Below are positions 47,503 through 59,460 of a DNA stretch of 64,000 bases, piece after piece. The notes under the pieces are model-generated. The model did no database searches. It had not been told where the DNA came from and saw only the letters and a list, made by a program, of their open reading frames with translations. Each line of letters begins with the position of its first letter. Positions within the stretch are counted from its first letter, which is position 1. The DNA comes from Psilocybe azurescens (Eukaryota > Basidiomycota > Agaricomycetes > Agaricales > Agrocybaceae): assembly GCA_023853785.1 (NCBI GenBank), contig JAJIRX010000704.1:62001-126000 (forward strand). Reading direction: 5' to 3'. Made by a program: the position numbers and the translations under genes.

Positions 47503-47692
47503 ATTTCCAACACCTCTGCACACGTCGGCCAACATCTTGCAGCTATTCTTCTCTCTAAGGGCACGCCATTAGATATCTCACTTCGCGATACTGACACCAG
47601 GCTCGAAGCAATTCCTCATAGAAGTTAAATCAATTGCAATCAACCCACTCGATTACTTCCAACGTTATATTGGCTATCACATCGAAGCCTAC

Positions 47693-48529
47693 CATCGGCA
47701 AAACGGCGCAGACCATACATTGCAATACAAAGTCCTTGTAAGGTAGCTAAGGCCACTAATGCCCAAAAGGCAATGAATAGTCAAACCTGAAGACTACATT
47801 TCGGTAAGGACCAGTCATGATTTACTTTTATAAAACCTTGGTTACCTTGTAAGGTGGTCTAAAAATTAGTTAACCTTGCATGAATGTCCTGCTATGCCGG
47901 AATAAAAAATTAATTGTAGGTAATTCCATTTGTTTACCTGGTAAAAGAGAACACCTATATACATATTTTACCCTACTCTACACTGTAGTATTTAATGCAT
48001 GCTACTTGCTGGAATTGAACTGTCACCTTCATGGAGCCCAACCAACGGCATTCTAACTACTACACCAAATCGTCATTATTAAATGCACAACGTAATTGAA
48101 TATGTACCGATCTGGAAAGCCCACACTTAGTAAAATTTCCTTGTTCGGCATCCTTGCATGGATATTCAATTGTATGCAAATGTTTCCGAGCCTCATAAAT
48201 ACATAGGCAATTCTTTAATAAATATGATTGAAGGCCAAAACTTTGCAAGGCATTAAATTGATGCCAAAAAATATTTGTTTTATTACAAGATCATTAGAAA
48301 ATTATACAAGAAATTACCATCAACTATCATGGGCCAGTAATTGTTAGGACAGTATCAAAAGTTAACCAATGTTTACTAAGACATTTAAAGATGATCGAAA
48401 GTTTGGTTAAGTATTCAAAGATTTCGCAAGGATTCTGGAAACTATATATGGCAATATATTAATTGCAAAAGATTTCCTGATTATCTAAGATCCATAATGC
48501 AAAGTATTGTTTTGTCGCTTTTGCCGATG
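47693..48529. mobile_element. Inverted-repeat transposon with tRNA-like module, copy 2 (837 bp)
   Basis: Ends CATCGGCAAAACGGCGCAGA and ...TCGCTTTTGCCGATG, flanked by AC on both sides (47691-47692, 48530-48531). It is about 85-90% identical to copy 1 in the first 150 bp and shorter by internal deletions. The tRNA-like block is at 48001-48075 on the minus strand, with TGGTGTAGTAG and AGTTCAATTCC. Confidence 0.85.
48001..48075 (-). other. tRNA-like sequence inside the transposon (copy 2)
   Basis: Same place in the element as in copy 1. Both Pol III box sequences are kept while stem pairing is poor and the middle of the sequence has diverged. Confidence 0.55.
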
Positions 48530-49195
48530 ACCCCGGCGTCATCGGTTCTGATGTTGGAGGCACCGTTATTGCTGCGGGATTTTTGGTGTCGGCAGATCTC
48601 AAACCGGGCACTCGCGTCTCCGTCTTTGCACCTAGTTTCCTTTCCGGTGGTCCTCCTAACTATGGTGTCTTTCAAGAACGCACCTTGGTACCAGATCGTT
48701 TCATAACGCGCCTCTGCCGGACAACGTTAACTTCAACGAGGCCAGCTTGTTCCCATTGCAACTATATTCGCCCGAACTGGATTTGTGTATCAACTCGGTG
48801 TTCCCATCGGCGCAAAGTACAAGCCATCCGACAAGAAGGCATTGCTAATTTAGAGTGGCGCATTTAGCGTTGGAACCACCGTCATTCAAATTGCCAAAGC
48901 ACTGGGCTTCACCACCTACGTTATTGCGAGCGAGAAGCATCACGACTATTTGAAAGGACTAGGTGCCGACAGGCTGTTCGGTCACAAGTGCTCCAATCTT
49001 GTAAACGACATCGACGATGTGGTAAAGAAAGACGGGGCGATGGCCCAACTGGCGTATCATACCAACGATAACCTGGAGGATACTTTCAAGGTTCTTCAGA
49101 AGATTAAGGACGGTGACAAGGCAAGGGTGGCATCAGCTCCCCCTTGGCTGAAGGTTCACCCAAGGCTGATAACGATTCTCGAGTTACCGAACAGA

Positions 49196-49737
49196 ACTAG
49201 ATCCCGTACTTTAACAGCTTTCGTTTTTCACCTTCCACTTTGTTATTGTGTTGTTAAACTTTTTCCGATATTACACCGTTTATCTTTTCTTCAATATGTA
49301 TGCAATGTCAAAGAATGGATCTGAAGTGCTGGGCCCCACAGGCGCCTATCAGATAATGGCGATACTATATTAGGGAAGGTCTTAGATGTCGTCCAATCGG
49401 GAACGAGCAGACTCCAGTGGTCATTCGGTCAAGTCACAAGACTCCTTATAGCTGTATCCGACTTTCCGGGAATGTCGTCATACAGACATATATACAGTTG
49501 GTATTCGTTGACTAAGACCAACTGTCAAGTTCTACTGCAGCAATACTACGAATATTCACGGCAACTGCAAAGATGAATAACTCTTGCCAAGAGGACGAAA
49601 AACTGAGTTCGGGTATTTCGCCTTGCACAATTACCGGCGCTGAATGCTGGAGAAAAGCAGTCAAAGCAGTACAATGAAATGCTATATAAACGAGCAGCGA
49701 TAGTAGCCTCAACTCCATATTCATTCGCGCGCCCGAC
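49196..49737. promoter_or_regulatory. Promoter region of MDR-2
   Basis: A TATATAAA at 49683-49690 lies about 50 bp upstream of the ATG at 49738. Nothing else is recognised. Confidence 0.55.
49683..49690 (+). promoter_or_regulatory. TATA box of MDR-2
   Basis: TATATAAA, 48 bp before the ATG. Confidence 0.6.
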
Positions 49738-50781
49738 ATGACCTCTCATTCAAACCAACACCTCGCAGCTATTCTTCCCGCCAAGGGAACCGCGCTCAAC
49801 GTAACTTACCGCCCAACTCCCACTCCAGGCCCAAACGAGCTTCTAATTGAGGTGAAAGCCATCGCCCTTAATCCAGTTGACTGGTATCAACGTCACGTAG
49901 GCGTAACAGTCGAGTCGTATCCTGCGATCATTGGCTCGGATGTAGCAGGAATTGTTGCAGCCGTGGGCTCCGACGTAGCAGCCGATGCGCCCCAGCCAGG
50001 CACTCGAGTCGCCGCCTTCGCACCTTCTTACTTCGTAAAGGGAGCTCCAGATTATGGCGCATTCCAAGAGCGCGTGCTCATCCCGGCAAGCTATGTGGTA
50101 CCGATTCCGAATACGTTGAACTTCAATGAAGCAAGCATGTTGCCGCTGGGAGTGTTGACTGCATGGGCCGGCTTCTTCCAGGCAGGTATAGCGCTGGAGA
50201 CGAAATATGTGTCTGAGGACAGGCAAGGGGTATTGATTTGGGGAGGCTCGAGCAGTGTTGGGAGCTCCGCAATCCAGATTGCCAAGTCACTCGGATTCTA
50301 CGTTTATGTTACTGCCAGCGAGAAGCATCATGGATATCTGAAAACCCTGGGAGCAGACAAGCTCTTTGAATACAAGAGCCCGGACGTGGTCGAGAACATT
50401 GTGAAGGCGGCGAAGGAAGATCAGGTAACAATTCAGGTGGGGTACGACGCAGTCGGTCAGTTGAAAGAGTGCCAGGAGATTCTACAAAAAACCAAAGCAG
50501 ACGGTCCAGCAAGGCTGGCATCGGCGGTGCCGTTAACAGAGGATTCGCCTAAAGCAGAGGGAGTAATAGTCAAGTTTGTCGAGGCTGAAGACGATGCAGA
50601 GAAGACGAACGAATTGATTCACTTCGTCTACAGGGTTTGGTTGAAAGAAAGGTTGGAGAAAGGAGAGTACACACCAAGCCCGAAGATGCAGATTGTCGAA
50701 GGTGGTCTAGAAGCCATGGAAAAAGGATTAGATGAATGGAGGAAGGGAGTCAGCGCGGTAAAGATCGTAATAGAAGTTTGA
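49738..50781 (+). CDS. Medium-chain dehydrogenase/reductase, enoyl-reductase-like, 347 aa (MDR-2)
   Basis: Single exon, complete and closely related to MDR-1 (shared PTPTPGPNE, DYGAFQE, TAWAGF, WGGSSSVGSSAIQIAK, HHGYLKTLGADKLF). Same GroES-like plus Rossmann layout, NADP(H)-binding glycine motif and no classical zinc cluster. Likely cytosolic. Both intact copies keep all core motifs, so both should be active. Substrate unknown. It lies 3' of the broken paralogue on the same strand, consistent with tandem duplication. Confidence 0.93.
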   Translation: MTSHSNQHLAAILPAKGTALNVTYRPTPTPGPNELLIEVKAIALNPVDWYQRHVGVTVESYPAIIGSDVAGIVAAVGSDVAADAPQPGTRVAAFAPSYFVKGAPDYGAFQERVLIPASYVVPIPNTLNFNEASMLPLGVLTAWAGFFQAGIALETKYVSEDRQGVLIWGGSSSVGSSAIQIAKSLGFYVYVTASEKHHGYLKTLGADKLFEYKSPDVVENIVKAAKEDQVTIQVGYDAVGQLKECQEILQKTKADGPARLASAVPLTEDSPKAEGVIVKFVEAEDDAEKTNELIHFVYRVWLKERLEKGEYTPSPKMQIVEGGLEAMEKGLDEWRKGVSAVKIVIEV

Positions 50782-51109
50782 GGAGGTCCATGCCGGAGTA
50801 CAATATCATCCAAATATCTTCACAGAATTAAAACACAAAAATTGCTCCAATTAGATATCGTGTGTCTCGACCCTTTTTCATTGAGTTGAAGCCGAAAATT
50901 TAACTCAAAAGGATGCCGACAGTGGTGGTGTCAAATAGAAATAGCACACGTGACCGCAATCAGTAGACCCTCAAGCTTCAAGGTGCGTTCACAGCCCTGA
51001 GTATGTTCGGAAATATCAAACTGGCGGCCAGAATGCACATGTCTGACAAGAATCGAAACGCCAGTCTCTCTCTTCTCGCCAATACCGCTTGCTTGACGCT
51101 ATTGGAAGA
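50782..51109. other. Intergenic, 330 bp
   Basis: Between MDR-2 and the CorA-like gene. Short frames only. Confidence 0.4.
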
Positions 51110-53420
51110 ATGTATCGGGGTGCTATAGGTTTACAGACCACAGGGTCCACCTCACTTCCTCCAAGAGTCCCAGCGCCGAGTCACAGGCATGGCGCTCCTT
51201 CTGGTGAGGCATTTTGCGTACTTGCCAAGCACCTCAAGCATACTAACGTTAATATCTCTGTCTTAAGGACCTTGGCCATTCCTTGACATTGAAGATCAGG
51301 TAATTAAAGGTGGTGAATGCTACTGACGCCATATCTGACTTCGCTCAATAGGTTGATCCTTCTAGGATCGAAGACCCTGATAGTCATATTCCAATGTCAG
51401 CTTCGCCTTGTGATCATGCACAAACTCGTAACCAGGACGTGTGCTGGTGCAAATACCCCCAATCTCTGTATCCCAACTGGGCACTTCGACAGCAGAAGAA
51501 GAGCAGAATAGCAAAGTTTGTGGAAAAGCAGAAAGGCAACTGCACCCTTCATTATCTGGATGTCATGGACAATGGCATGTTTGTGAATCGGGAGACGAGA
51601 GAAGTAAACGAGAGAACGCAGGACAAACAGTGGAATGCTATTCAGCAGGGTGTGAGTGTTGCATTCCTCTTTCATTGAAGGAAGAATTTCATTGTGTCGA
51701 AGAGACCTCCGGGTGTTCACGTTCGCGCATTGTTTGTTGAAGGGCTGTCTGGATCTGTGCTGCGGATGCTGGGTACTCGATATAACATCGAACCGTTTTT
51801 CTTCTCATCGACATTAGGGTGGATACCTTCACGGCATCAGACACACCTTGTCGCCAATGAATCTGACCGTAAGTCGTCATTGCACACTGTCGCTGCTTTA
51901 TAATCGAGCATGTTTCTAGATATCACCATTACATTAACATTTGTACGATCTTTGTCAAATCCAACGACTGTTGTACCAAGTCCAGAATCAAGTGCTCACG
52001 ACTTGGCCAGTATCAACGATATACCTAGGCACCAACTTCCGGACCTCGTCATTGACACTCAAGCTCCGCTTCCGCTGCGTTCTAGTATGTTCACAATACC
52101 TTTCTAGTACTTTTTCTCATAATCTTGTCAGGCAATATTCTTCTTCTCCCCGACCAGCTAGCCCTACATATGATCCGGTCACCGACCGGTAACACTATTA
52201 TTTCTCTCCACCAAGGTCAAGAACATCGCGCGACAACTGCCAGTTGCCTCCATTCCAGACTGCAGCTGACTGGAAGATCGGTTTACTGGAGTAATATCTT
52301 CAGGGATAGTAATGACCCGACCTTTATCTTCCTGAGCCTTCTTTGGTACGCCCTGTACGCGTGGGATGAAGCCCTGGAATATCTCTATAATCATATTTGT
52401 TTCCTCGTAAGTCCTTCCACCTCGATTTTCCTTACCATATACCGATCTTCAATGCAGGAATCTCATGTAATGACGACCCATGATATTCATATGACGAACG
52501 AGCTCCATGTTATTCGAGCCCATTTACTTCACTACGAATCACTTCTGGAAGATTTCAGTAATACTGTGCGTTTTGTCCAGGATTCCCCCAACCCGGCTTT
52601 ACAGCCACAAGTCGGCACTCCTATCAGCGAGGAGTTTGACATGATGAAGACCCATAGCGCGATGATGATGAAACGAGAGTGTGGAAATCTGTTGTCCGAC
52701 ATTGATAGATTGGAAAGCAGTAGACGTATGCAGGCTAAACGGCTGAAGAACGTAATGGACTTGGTATGGATGTTTTGTGCTTTTTTTCTCCTTACTGGGT
52801 ACTAATCCGCAGCGTAGGGTTTCAGCAGCGTCAATATTGAGGATAGCAAACGAATGCAGAAACTTACAGAGTCTGCTGTACACGATAGTGCTGGTAAGTT
52901 TATCTTGCTTTAGCATTGACCTGCACCCTCATATCGAATTAGCCATGAAAATAATTGCGTATCTGACGATGGCCTTTCTTCCTGCCTCCTTTGTGGCTGT
53001 GAGTCGTTCTTTGAGCTCCATACGCCAATCACCAATCGATGATTGCGTTTGCAGGCCGTGTTCGGAATGAACGTCCGCGAGATTAACCCCGACGCTGCTG
53101 TCAATCTACCGCATTACATCGCAGCTGCCATTCCATTGACCGCTGTTACGATCTGGATCATCGTCGCGTACCAGATCCAGATAACCGAGCCTCGAATGAG
53201 GAACGCAGCTGCAAAAGCGAATGGGTTGCCGAAGGAAGAATCACAGTATACGTTCTATGGGTTTGGGAAGAATGTCGATGGTGATGTCGGCGAGAAGAGA
53301 TTGGATATGTGGGGTAGGCTTTGGTGGCCTATTATTCTGCTCTCGTCTATGCTGGATAACATGAAGAGGAGACAGAGGGAGCGAGGCACGCAGACGAGGA
53401 TTGATACCATCCAGATGTAG
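51110..53420 (+). CDS. CorA-like Mg2+ transporter family protein, 10 exons, 611 aa
   Basis: Long soluble N-terminal part (SLYPNW, CTLHYLDVMD, FFFSSTLGWIPSRHQ, ITITLTFVRSL, SVYWSNIFRDSNDPTF, WYALYAWDEALEYLY), a helical segment, then two C-terminal membrane helices. The first ends in the CorA-type FGMNV motif; the second is LTAVTIWIIVAYQI. Members of this fungal group are membrane proteins of the CorA superfamily. Mg2+ transport is inferred from the GMN motif. Exons: 51110-51203, 51268-51299, 51352-51651, 51703-51868, 51920-52084, 52132-52406, 52458-52763, 52818-52893, 52943-52998, 53055-53420. They sum to 1,836 nt with no frame break. The start MYRGAIGLQ is the first in-frame ATG. Earlier exons cannot be excluded. 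Confidence 0.85.
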
Positions 53421-53815
53421 GCTATACCGCACGGGCTGAACTCATGAAAGACTGGGACGACCACGATTACGACCACTGCCAGTAGATGACTTCATCTTTG
53501 CCAACGCGACTTGACCAAGAGTCAAGTTTCAACCAGAATGCATACCCGGGGTTCTATTCCCCATTATAACGACCACTCTCTATATATACCATCTTGTACT
53601 GATAACACGTAGTCGTCCTTATCTCATCTCTATTTCATGTACTTACTGCATCTATCTCGTCTCTACCTATCTATATGTGCCCATTGGACACAGGGTTTCA
53701 ATGTCAGGAACCAGGCTGAGATTGAACGCGACGAAGCACGTGCCCAGGCTCGATTGCAACCTGATTGCGCCTCAGCCGCCTGCCTCAGTGCGCTTCCTTA
53801 ACACCCCAGTCCCAT
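53421..53815. other. Intergenic, about 400 bp
   Basis: 3' flank of the CorA-like gene. A coding-looking stretch (NVRNQAEIERDEARAQARLQ, about 53695-53755) could be an upstream exon of the methyltransferase, but I cannot connect it. Confidence 0.35.
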
Positions 53816-56800
53816 ATGGCCAGGAAACCTCCAAGTCCTTCTCCAGGTCCAGGATGGGTTGCATTAAACGGTACTGTACTTCTATTTCTCATCTGTCTTC
53901 TGCATCCCCTGCGTAGACGCGCAAATTCAGCTCGGGCTCATTAACTTTATCAACAGAAACTCCCACATCTGATTCCTCAGGGGAGGAAGACGAAATTGTC
54001 GATGATAACGATGGAAACATACACCAACAACTAAACTCAACTCTGCCGCCTCGAAAAGGAAGGAAGCTGACCAACTGGAATCCTTATCCAAGAGGCCCAA
54101 ACATGAGCAACAGCAGAGACTGAGCGGGAATCTTGGCAGTACACCGGTGTCAAGTGCGTCAATTCTCTCGGTTCTAAGATATATAGAGACAGTGACGAGG
54201 GTTTTTTAGCATCTGGAGCGCGTCCTAAACCAAGCCATAGCGTTGCAAGCGGTTCTGCCGCAGGATCTTTGAGGACGACGAATGCCACAAACGCGTCTAG
54301 CAACATCACCTCTGCAGGACCTCGTCCGTCTTCATCGATGCTCCCACCCCCGATTCCGGCAAAGAGGTCTCTCAACAGTGCGAATTTATTTAACTTCCTA
54401 TCGCAACCCACCGTATCTTCGAAGGTTTTAGGCAAAAGTGCCAATGTAACAGGTTCAGGTTCGCACTCCGCCTCGCAAAAACCTGTAAATGCGGAGGCGT
54501 CTTCTTCTTCATCGAAAAGGAAGGAATTTCCTTCTTCTTTATCTAGTAAACTCTTCGATCGTGTAAAACTATCCCCGACGAAAGCCGGGTCTTCATTACG
54601 TCAATCCATCTCTGCCAAAGAGCCTGCAAAGGGGAAAGGTAGCATTTTTAATAATTACTCTCGTTTACCTCTCTCCGCTAAACCTATATTCAGACCATTC
54701 TATCAGACCCCAGTCTATCACAGACGAGTTCATCGATGTCGCTGGTGACGACTCTCCGCGGTTGTCCCTTGCAGTCACAAGTGCAGTTATTGACATGTCC
54801 GACGAAGAGGATCAGCCTCGAAAGCTAATTGTAGCCAGGAAAAGCGTTGGCGGAAGAATGGCACGAAAACCTCCTCCCAGTAATGCCCCAGTCGAGGTTA
54901 TCGAGATTAGTAGCGATAGCGACGATGAGCCGCCTCCTAAAACCCAGCCTCCCAGTAAACACTTGAAGCTCCAATCATCCAAGACACGGAATCCAGTCCA
55001 GAAAGTGGCTCCTGCTCTGCCTACGAATACCCAGAAGAAAGCCTCGACAAGTGCCAGTGAAACTGGCGAAATGAATGTCGACGTTCCTTCCGCCAGTTCT
55101 GCCTCTAGTCCTCAACTATCGGGATCAAATATGAAGAGTGTTGAGAAACTGGCCTCCAAGCGAGCATCATCGCAGGGTATGGATGTTGATCATATGGAAG
55201 CTATCCGTCCTTCTCCCCGTCCTTTACCCGCAATTAATTCTTCACCAATCGTCAAATCCCCCGCACCACCTGCCTCATCTAAACATCAACGCAGTCTGTC
55301 TGGATTGAAGGTTGGCAATGGCTCTGTCTCTACACACAAAGAGTCGGCATCACAGGATATGCAAGTCGACGATGTGAAGACTCCTCATTCTACATCTACT
55401 ACTCGCACTCTAGCTACGAACCCTTCTCGCCAGCCTGAATCTGCTAAACCTATTTTTTCATTAGTAAAACCGGCCAACCTAGCACGCCAACTTCAAAGCC
55501 ACGTGTACCACCTGCTTCTAAACATGTACGGGCCCCGTCAGGCACAGAACTTGATGAAAATACTGCCCGTAAACCGTTGTCATCGTCGCAGGATATGGAA
55601 GTCGATGGAACCGCTTATTCCGCCACTTCCACTCCCATCCGTCCTCAAGCCCTTAAATCACCCCAACAACCTGCTTTTTCACAAAATTCTAAGACAAATG
55701 CTCCAGGCTCCAGCTCGAACCCAATCACACAGCCGGTTTCGAAAAGACGAGAGTCTAGTCCAGGTTCCAGCACAGGTACCGTCAACAAGCAGACTAAACC
55801 CAAGCGTCCACAGGTTGCTATCAAATCCACTGGGGGTATCAAACCCAAGGAACAAAAGCGTTCAACCCTCCCAAGCTCGTCTGAGCCCGATGGCGGCTCA
55901 GACTCGGACAATGAGGATAATTCTTCACCAAACCAACGCTCTGCGGGAGCATCATCCGACGATAGACGAACTATCGATACGCGTGTTTTGGATCATGCCC
56001 GCGGATTAGCCGGGTCGTTGCTAAATGCTCGTACTCCTGAACGGACTGCATTAAGCAAGAAGCAGCCTATCTCTCCCGAATTATCTAAAATCTCTGTCGT
56101 GCGTAAATAACTCGTCCTTAAACCCGTACATCAGACTGAATATGTACATGTAGACAAAGACTGCACAATCCCCGAGTACTCCTTTGACTCATGGACGGCA
56201 GGCTTCCAAGACATCGCAGCCAGCGGTCGCTTCTGGATCAAAAACCAATGCTGGTGTATTCCGATATCGAGGAAACACTATAGACTTTGCAATCGACCTC
56301 ACATCTGACAACGAAGACGATGATTTACAGCTCAATTCAGCTGCAACCGCCTCTCAGAAACTTGTAGACAACCTCTCCAAATTGAAAGGAAAGGGTCGTG
56401 CCGATCCACGATCCCCTGTATCGTCCAAACCATATTCACAAACACCTCGCTCTGGCTCGGACGAACTCTTATTGAGGCCGTCAGAGAGCGAATCCTCTCC
56501 ACCTCCCAGATCTTCTTCTCCTCCCCTTATATCTCCTGTCACTCCGGCGACAGATTTTCCGCAAACTGCTGAAGGGTCAAGTCGAAGCAATGCCGACAGA
56601 ACGCGTCATTCCGCTCCTATTGTGCTTAAATCTGAGGTTGCGCCATCCTCGCCTGTCCGACCTCAGGCTCTTCACACCACAACTTCGCCTGATGCTATCC
56701 CAAAAGCTGTATCGCCTTTGCGACCATATACAAGGCCTGTATCTGTTGGGTCAAAACGGCGCTCATCTATCCATACAGTTCTATCAGAGCCCGCACATAA

Positions 56801-58758
56801 TCATGCACAAGTTTCGGACGTGCAATTACCTCCTACAACAAGCCAGATCACTTTCATATCACCACCTGAGACTTCCACTAACGACACACGCGCAAAGTCA
56901 TCTCCTGGCGCGTCTCGTATTTCTTCCACATCGTTCGAAGTACCAGGCTCCTCGACAGCGCCTTTGACCACGACCTCAGTAACTGATCGTGCCCAGGTTC
57001 CAAGATCAATGGCGCAGGACATCTCAGACGACAATGGCGATGTGCTGGGAATTTCCACGGATGTTGAAATGAAAGATCCCCGGACATCGGAAGACGATGC
57101 GATGCAGGAAACAGAAGTATTCCAGGCACTTATCGAAGACGACCGCGATTCACAACTTAATTCTTCTTCCGAGCCAGAAACAGAATCGGAACTAGAGAAA
57201 GGCTCGTCAGAAGTTGGGAGAGAGCCAGCGTCTGCCGTGTCAGAAGTCAACAGCTCGAATGAAGCTGATCCGACTGAGACCTCTTCACTGTCAAGCGCAA
57301 TTCGGCGGATGTCACGTAGATCTTCACGTTCGTCTACAAACGACGTTTGGCCTGCACCTCCTGACGAAGAGCTCGCAGAGCATGAGTCAGGTCCCGCCAG
57401 CCGAAATACTACTCCAGAAGACACGACCGCACCCGTCCGATCGTCTGGTAAGACGCTGGGAGGTTTCCCTGCCATCACATGGAAAGAATATCGGCAAAAT
57501 CTAGTCAATTTCACTCCGAAATGCCTGTACAATAAGAACCTTCCTCACAGTCTTCAGGATCAAATCAACTACATGTCAATTCATATGCAACAAATGCCTG
57601 CTCTTCGAGACGTTTTCCAAGCCATGATCCTCGAAAACACAATCGAGAATGAGCCATATGCACCACCGATCCAGGTTATCAACGATATCGACGAGGAGCC
57701 CACCCCGCCTTGGGAGTTTCATTATACCAATGAAATGTGGCACGGAGAGGGTGTTCCTCCTCCGGATATAAAAAGTCTTACAAGCTGTTCATGCAAAGGA
57801 GCTTGTAATCCAAGATCCAAAACATGTACATGCCTCATACATCAGCAAAAGGAAACTGGAAACTCAGTCATGGAGTTTGCATATGATAAGTCCGGAAGAC
57901 TGAAAGAACCGGGATACCCTGTTTTTGAATGTAATGATCTTTGTGGATGTGGTGATGAATGCCGGAATAGGGTAAGTCCGATCAATGCTAGAAAATATTC
58001 AGTGTGCTGATTATTTTCATCAGGTGGTTCAGCATGGCAGAACAGTTGAAGTTGTGATAAAAAGACTCAATATAAAGGATGGGGTATGTCACCTTACCAG
58101 CTTTCTCTTTTCATTTTTCATCAATAAATTCAACTATCAAAAGGAATTTTTGCTGGCTCCAAAAAATTCCACGTGGCACCTTTATCGGTATTTATTCTGG
58201 CGAGTTACTTACGGACGAGGAAGCACACAATCGCGGAACGTACGCTATTTACATTATTCATCCTGTTCATTCAATTAACTTTTCCTTGAAGCTTTTACAA
58301 CAAATCTGGAAAGACATATTTATTTGATCTTGACTTTTATTATCTAAAAAAGGAGATGATGATGATTGGAGCAGCAAATATACTGTAGATGCCTACCAAG
58401 CCGGGAATGTGAGTTGCATGTAGAAAACTCCAAAATCAGTCTTTTTGCTAACTAACGGAAATAGTTTACTCGCTTCTTGGTAAGCTTTTTTCATCAGAAA
58501 ATCCAAATCTAACACACCAAAAGAATCACTCCTGTGATCCAAACTGTAGCCTTCAACCTTGTTACATCAATGAAGGTAACAAGGAGAAACCACTTCTGGT
58601 CTTTTTTTTCAGACAGGGACATCGAACCACATGAAGAAATTTGCTTCGATTACTCCGGGGGGAACGACGATGAAGGAGAATCAATCAAGAAGGACGACAA
58701 AATCTATGCCGAATGCATGTGCGGAGCGCCCAATTGCAAGGGCAAGATGTTTACATGA
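53816..58758 (+). CDS. clr4: Histone H3 lysine-9 methyltransferase, Clr4/SUV39-type, pre-SET/SET/post-SET
   Basis: The C-terminal catalytic part is clear. The pre-SET zinc cysteines are SCSCKGACNP, TCTC and FECNDLCGCGDECRNR. The SET core is GIFAGSKK, GTFIGIYSGELLTDEE, YLFDLDFYYLK, FTRFLNHSCDPNC and EICFDYSGG. Post-SET is AECMCGAPNCKG. It would methylate H3K9 to build heterochromatin. Roughly 1,000 residues before this are Ser/Pro-rich and disordered. They hold SUMO-interaction-like motifs (VEVIEISSDSDDE near 54891; FAIDLTSDNEDDD near 56283) and a repeated SQxMxVD motif. No chromodomain is seen. Introns include 54154-54209, 56099-56153 and several around 57972-58520. Many one-base deletions must be assumed, for example the A6 runs at 58161 and 58346 and the T8 run at 58602. 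The start (MARKPPSPSPGPGW) is tentative. Confidence 0.85.
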
Positions 58759-59048
58759 ACCTAGAGAAGTGCCAACTAGTAAATATACCTTGACTAGATT
58801 AATGTATGTAAATTAGGCACGAGGGTCAACACCATCTGTACCACATGTTTCTTTGTTCAAGAAGGCTAGGATCGACAGCAGAGAGATATCAGGTTTCTGG
58901 AATACAGTTGGACAAGCAAACACATCAAATTTGATATCTCAGTAAAGCCAATTTTCTGGAAAAAACTAACGACGTATTCGAATTGGGACTGGGCATGTTT
59001 TTGACTAAATTTTCGCAACATTTAAGCTCGATTCCGGGGGCAATCCGG
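58759..59048. other. Convergent 3' flanks
   Basis: Short segment between the methyltransferase stop and the minus-strand hypothetical gene. Nothing seen. Confidence 0.4.
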
Positions 59049-59460
59049 TCAAGATGGGTTGAGAACAGCCTCGATAAACATCATCGCCCTTTGAGATACC
59101 TGCCGATGCTGCCGATGCTTCTTCACAACCCACGCTGCAGCATGTCCAGTATTATAATCTTCGACATATTGCTTGGCGGCGTCCTTGGAATCCTGAAGGG
59201 TTTTCTTTTCGACCTTGTGGTAGCGATATTTGCACCGTCAAGTCTGGTCCATTCCCCATCGGTGGCAGAACCAGAGTTGAGTTCATTCTCTTGTTCACCG
59301 CTTGTCATATCCTTAGTGTCCTGTCTTGATGGATCTTCAGCATAGCTATCAAGGTTTGGGCTGTGGTCTTCAATCCAGAAATATTCCTCTTTTTCTTGGG
59401 AGGTCGTTCTGCTTTGGAAGCATTTAACAATTTTTTGTGAGAGAACGGCTCGATAGAGGG
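59049..59460 (-). CDS. Hypothetical protein, C-terminal part only
   Basis: A coding-like stretch on the minus strand ends at 59049-59051. It reads EKEEYFWIEDHSPNLDS, then DGEWTRLDG and, after one missing base near 59235, CKYRYHKVEKKTLQDSKDAA and HAAAWVVKKHRQHRQVSQR up to ...IEAVLNPS. It is hydrophilic and probably helical. I cannot find its 5' exons with confidence and do not recognise the family. It lies between the convergent methyltransferase and the E2 gene, downstream of the latter. Confidence 0.4.

Larger units (their letters stand above)
47503..49195 (+). pseudogene. MDR pseudogene split by transposon copy 2
   Basis: Homologous to MDR-1 and MDR-2. The left part (47503-47692) reads HLAAILLSKGTPLDIS, then shifts frame to EVKSIAINPLDYFQRYIGYHIEAY. 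The right part resumes at PGVIGSDVGG, SADLKPGTRVSVFAPSF and NYGVFQERTLVP. It shifts again, has an in-frame stop near 48850 and loses the last roughly 100 residues. The expected start ATG is ATT at 47503. Removing the transposon and one copy of its 2-bp duplication restores IEAYPGVIGSD exactly, so the insertion hit an MDR reading frame. Whether the gene was already dead is not known. Confidence 0.88.

Noticed and set aside
43745..48075. A plain tRNA-derived SINE
   Set aside because: Homology between the two copies extends far beyond the tRNA-like block on both sides and ends at inverted repeats, so the mobile unit is the larger inverted-repeat element.
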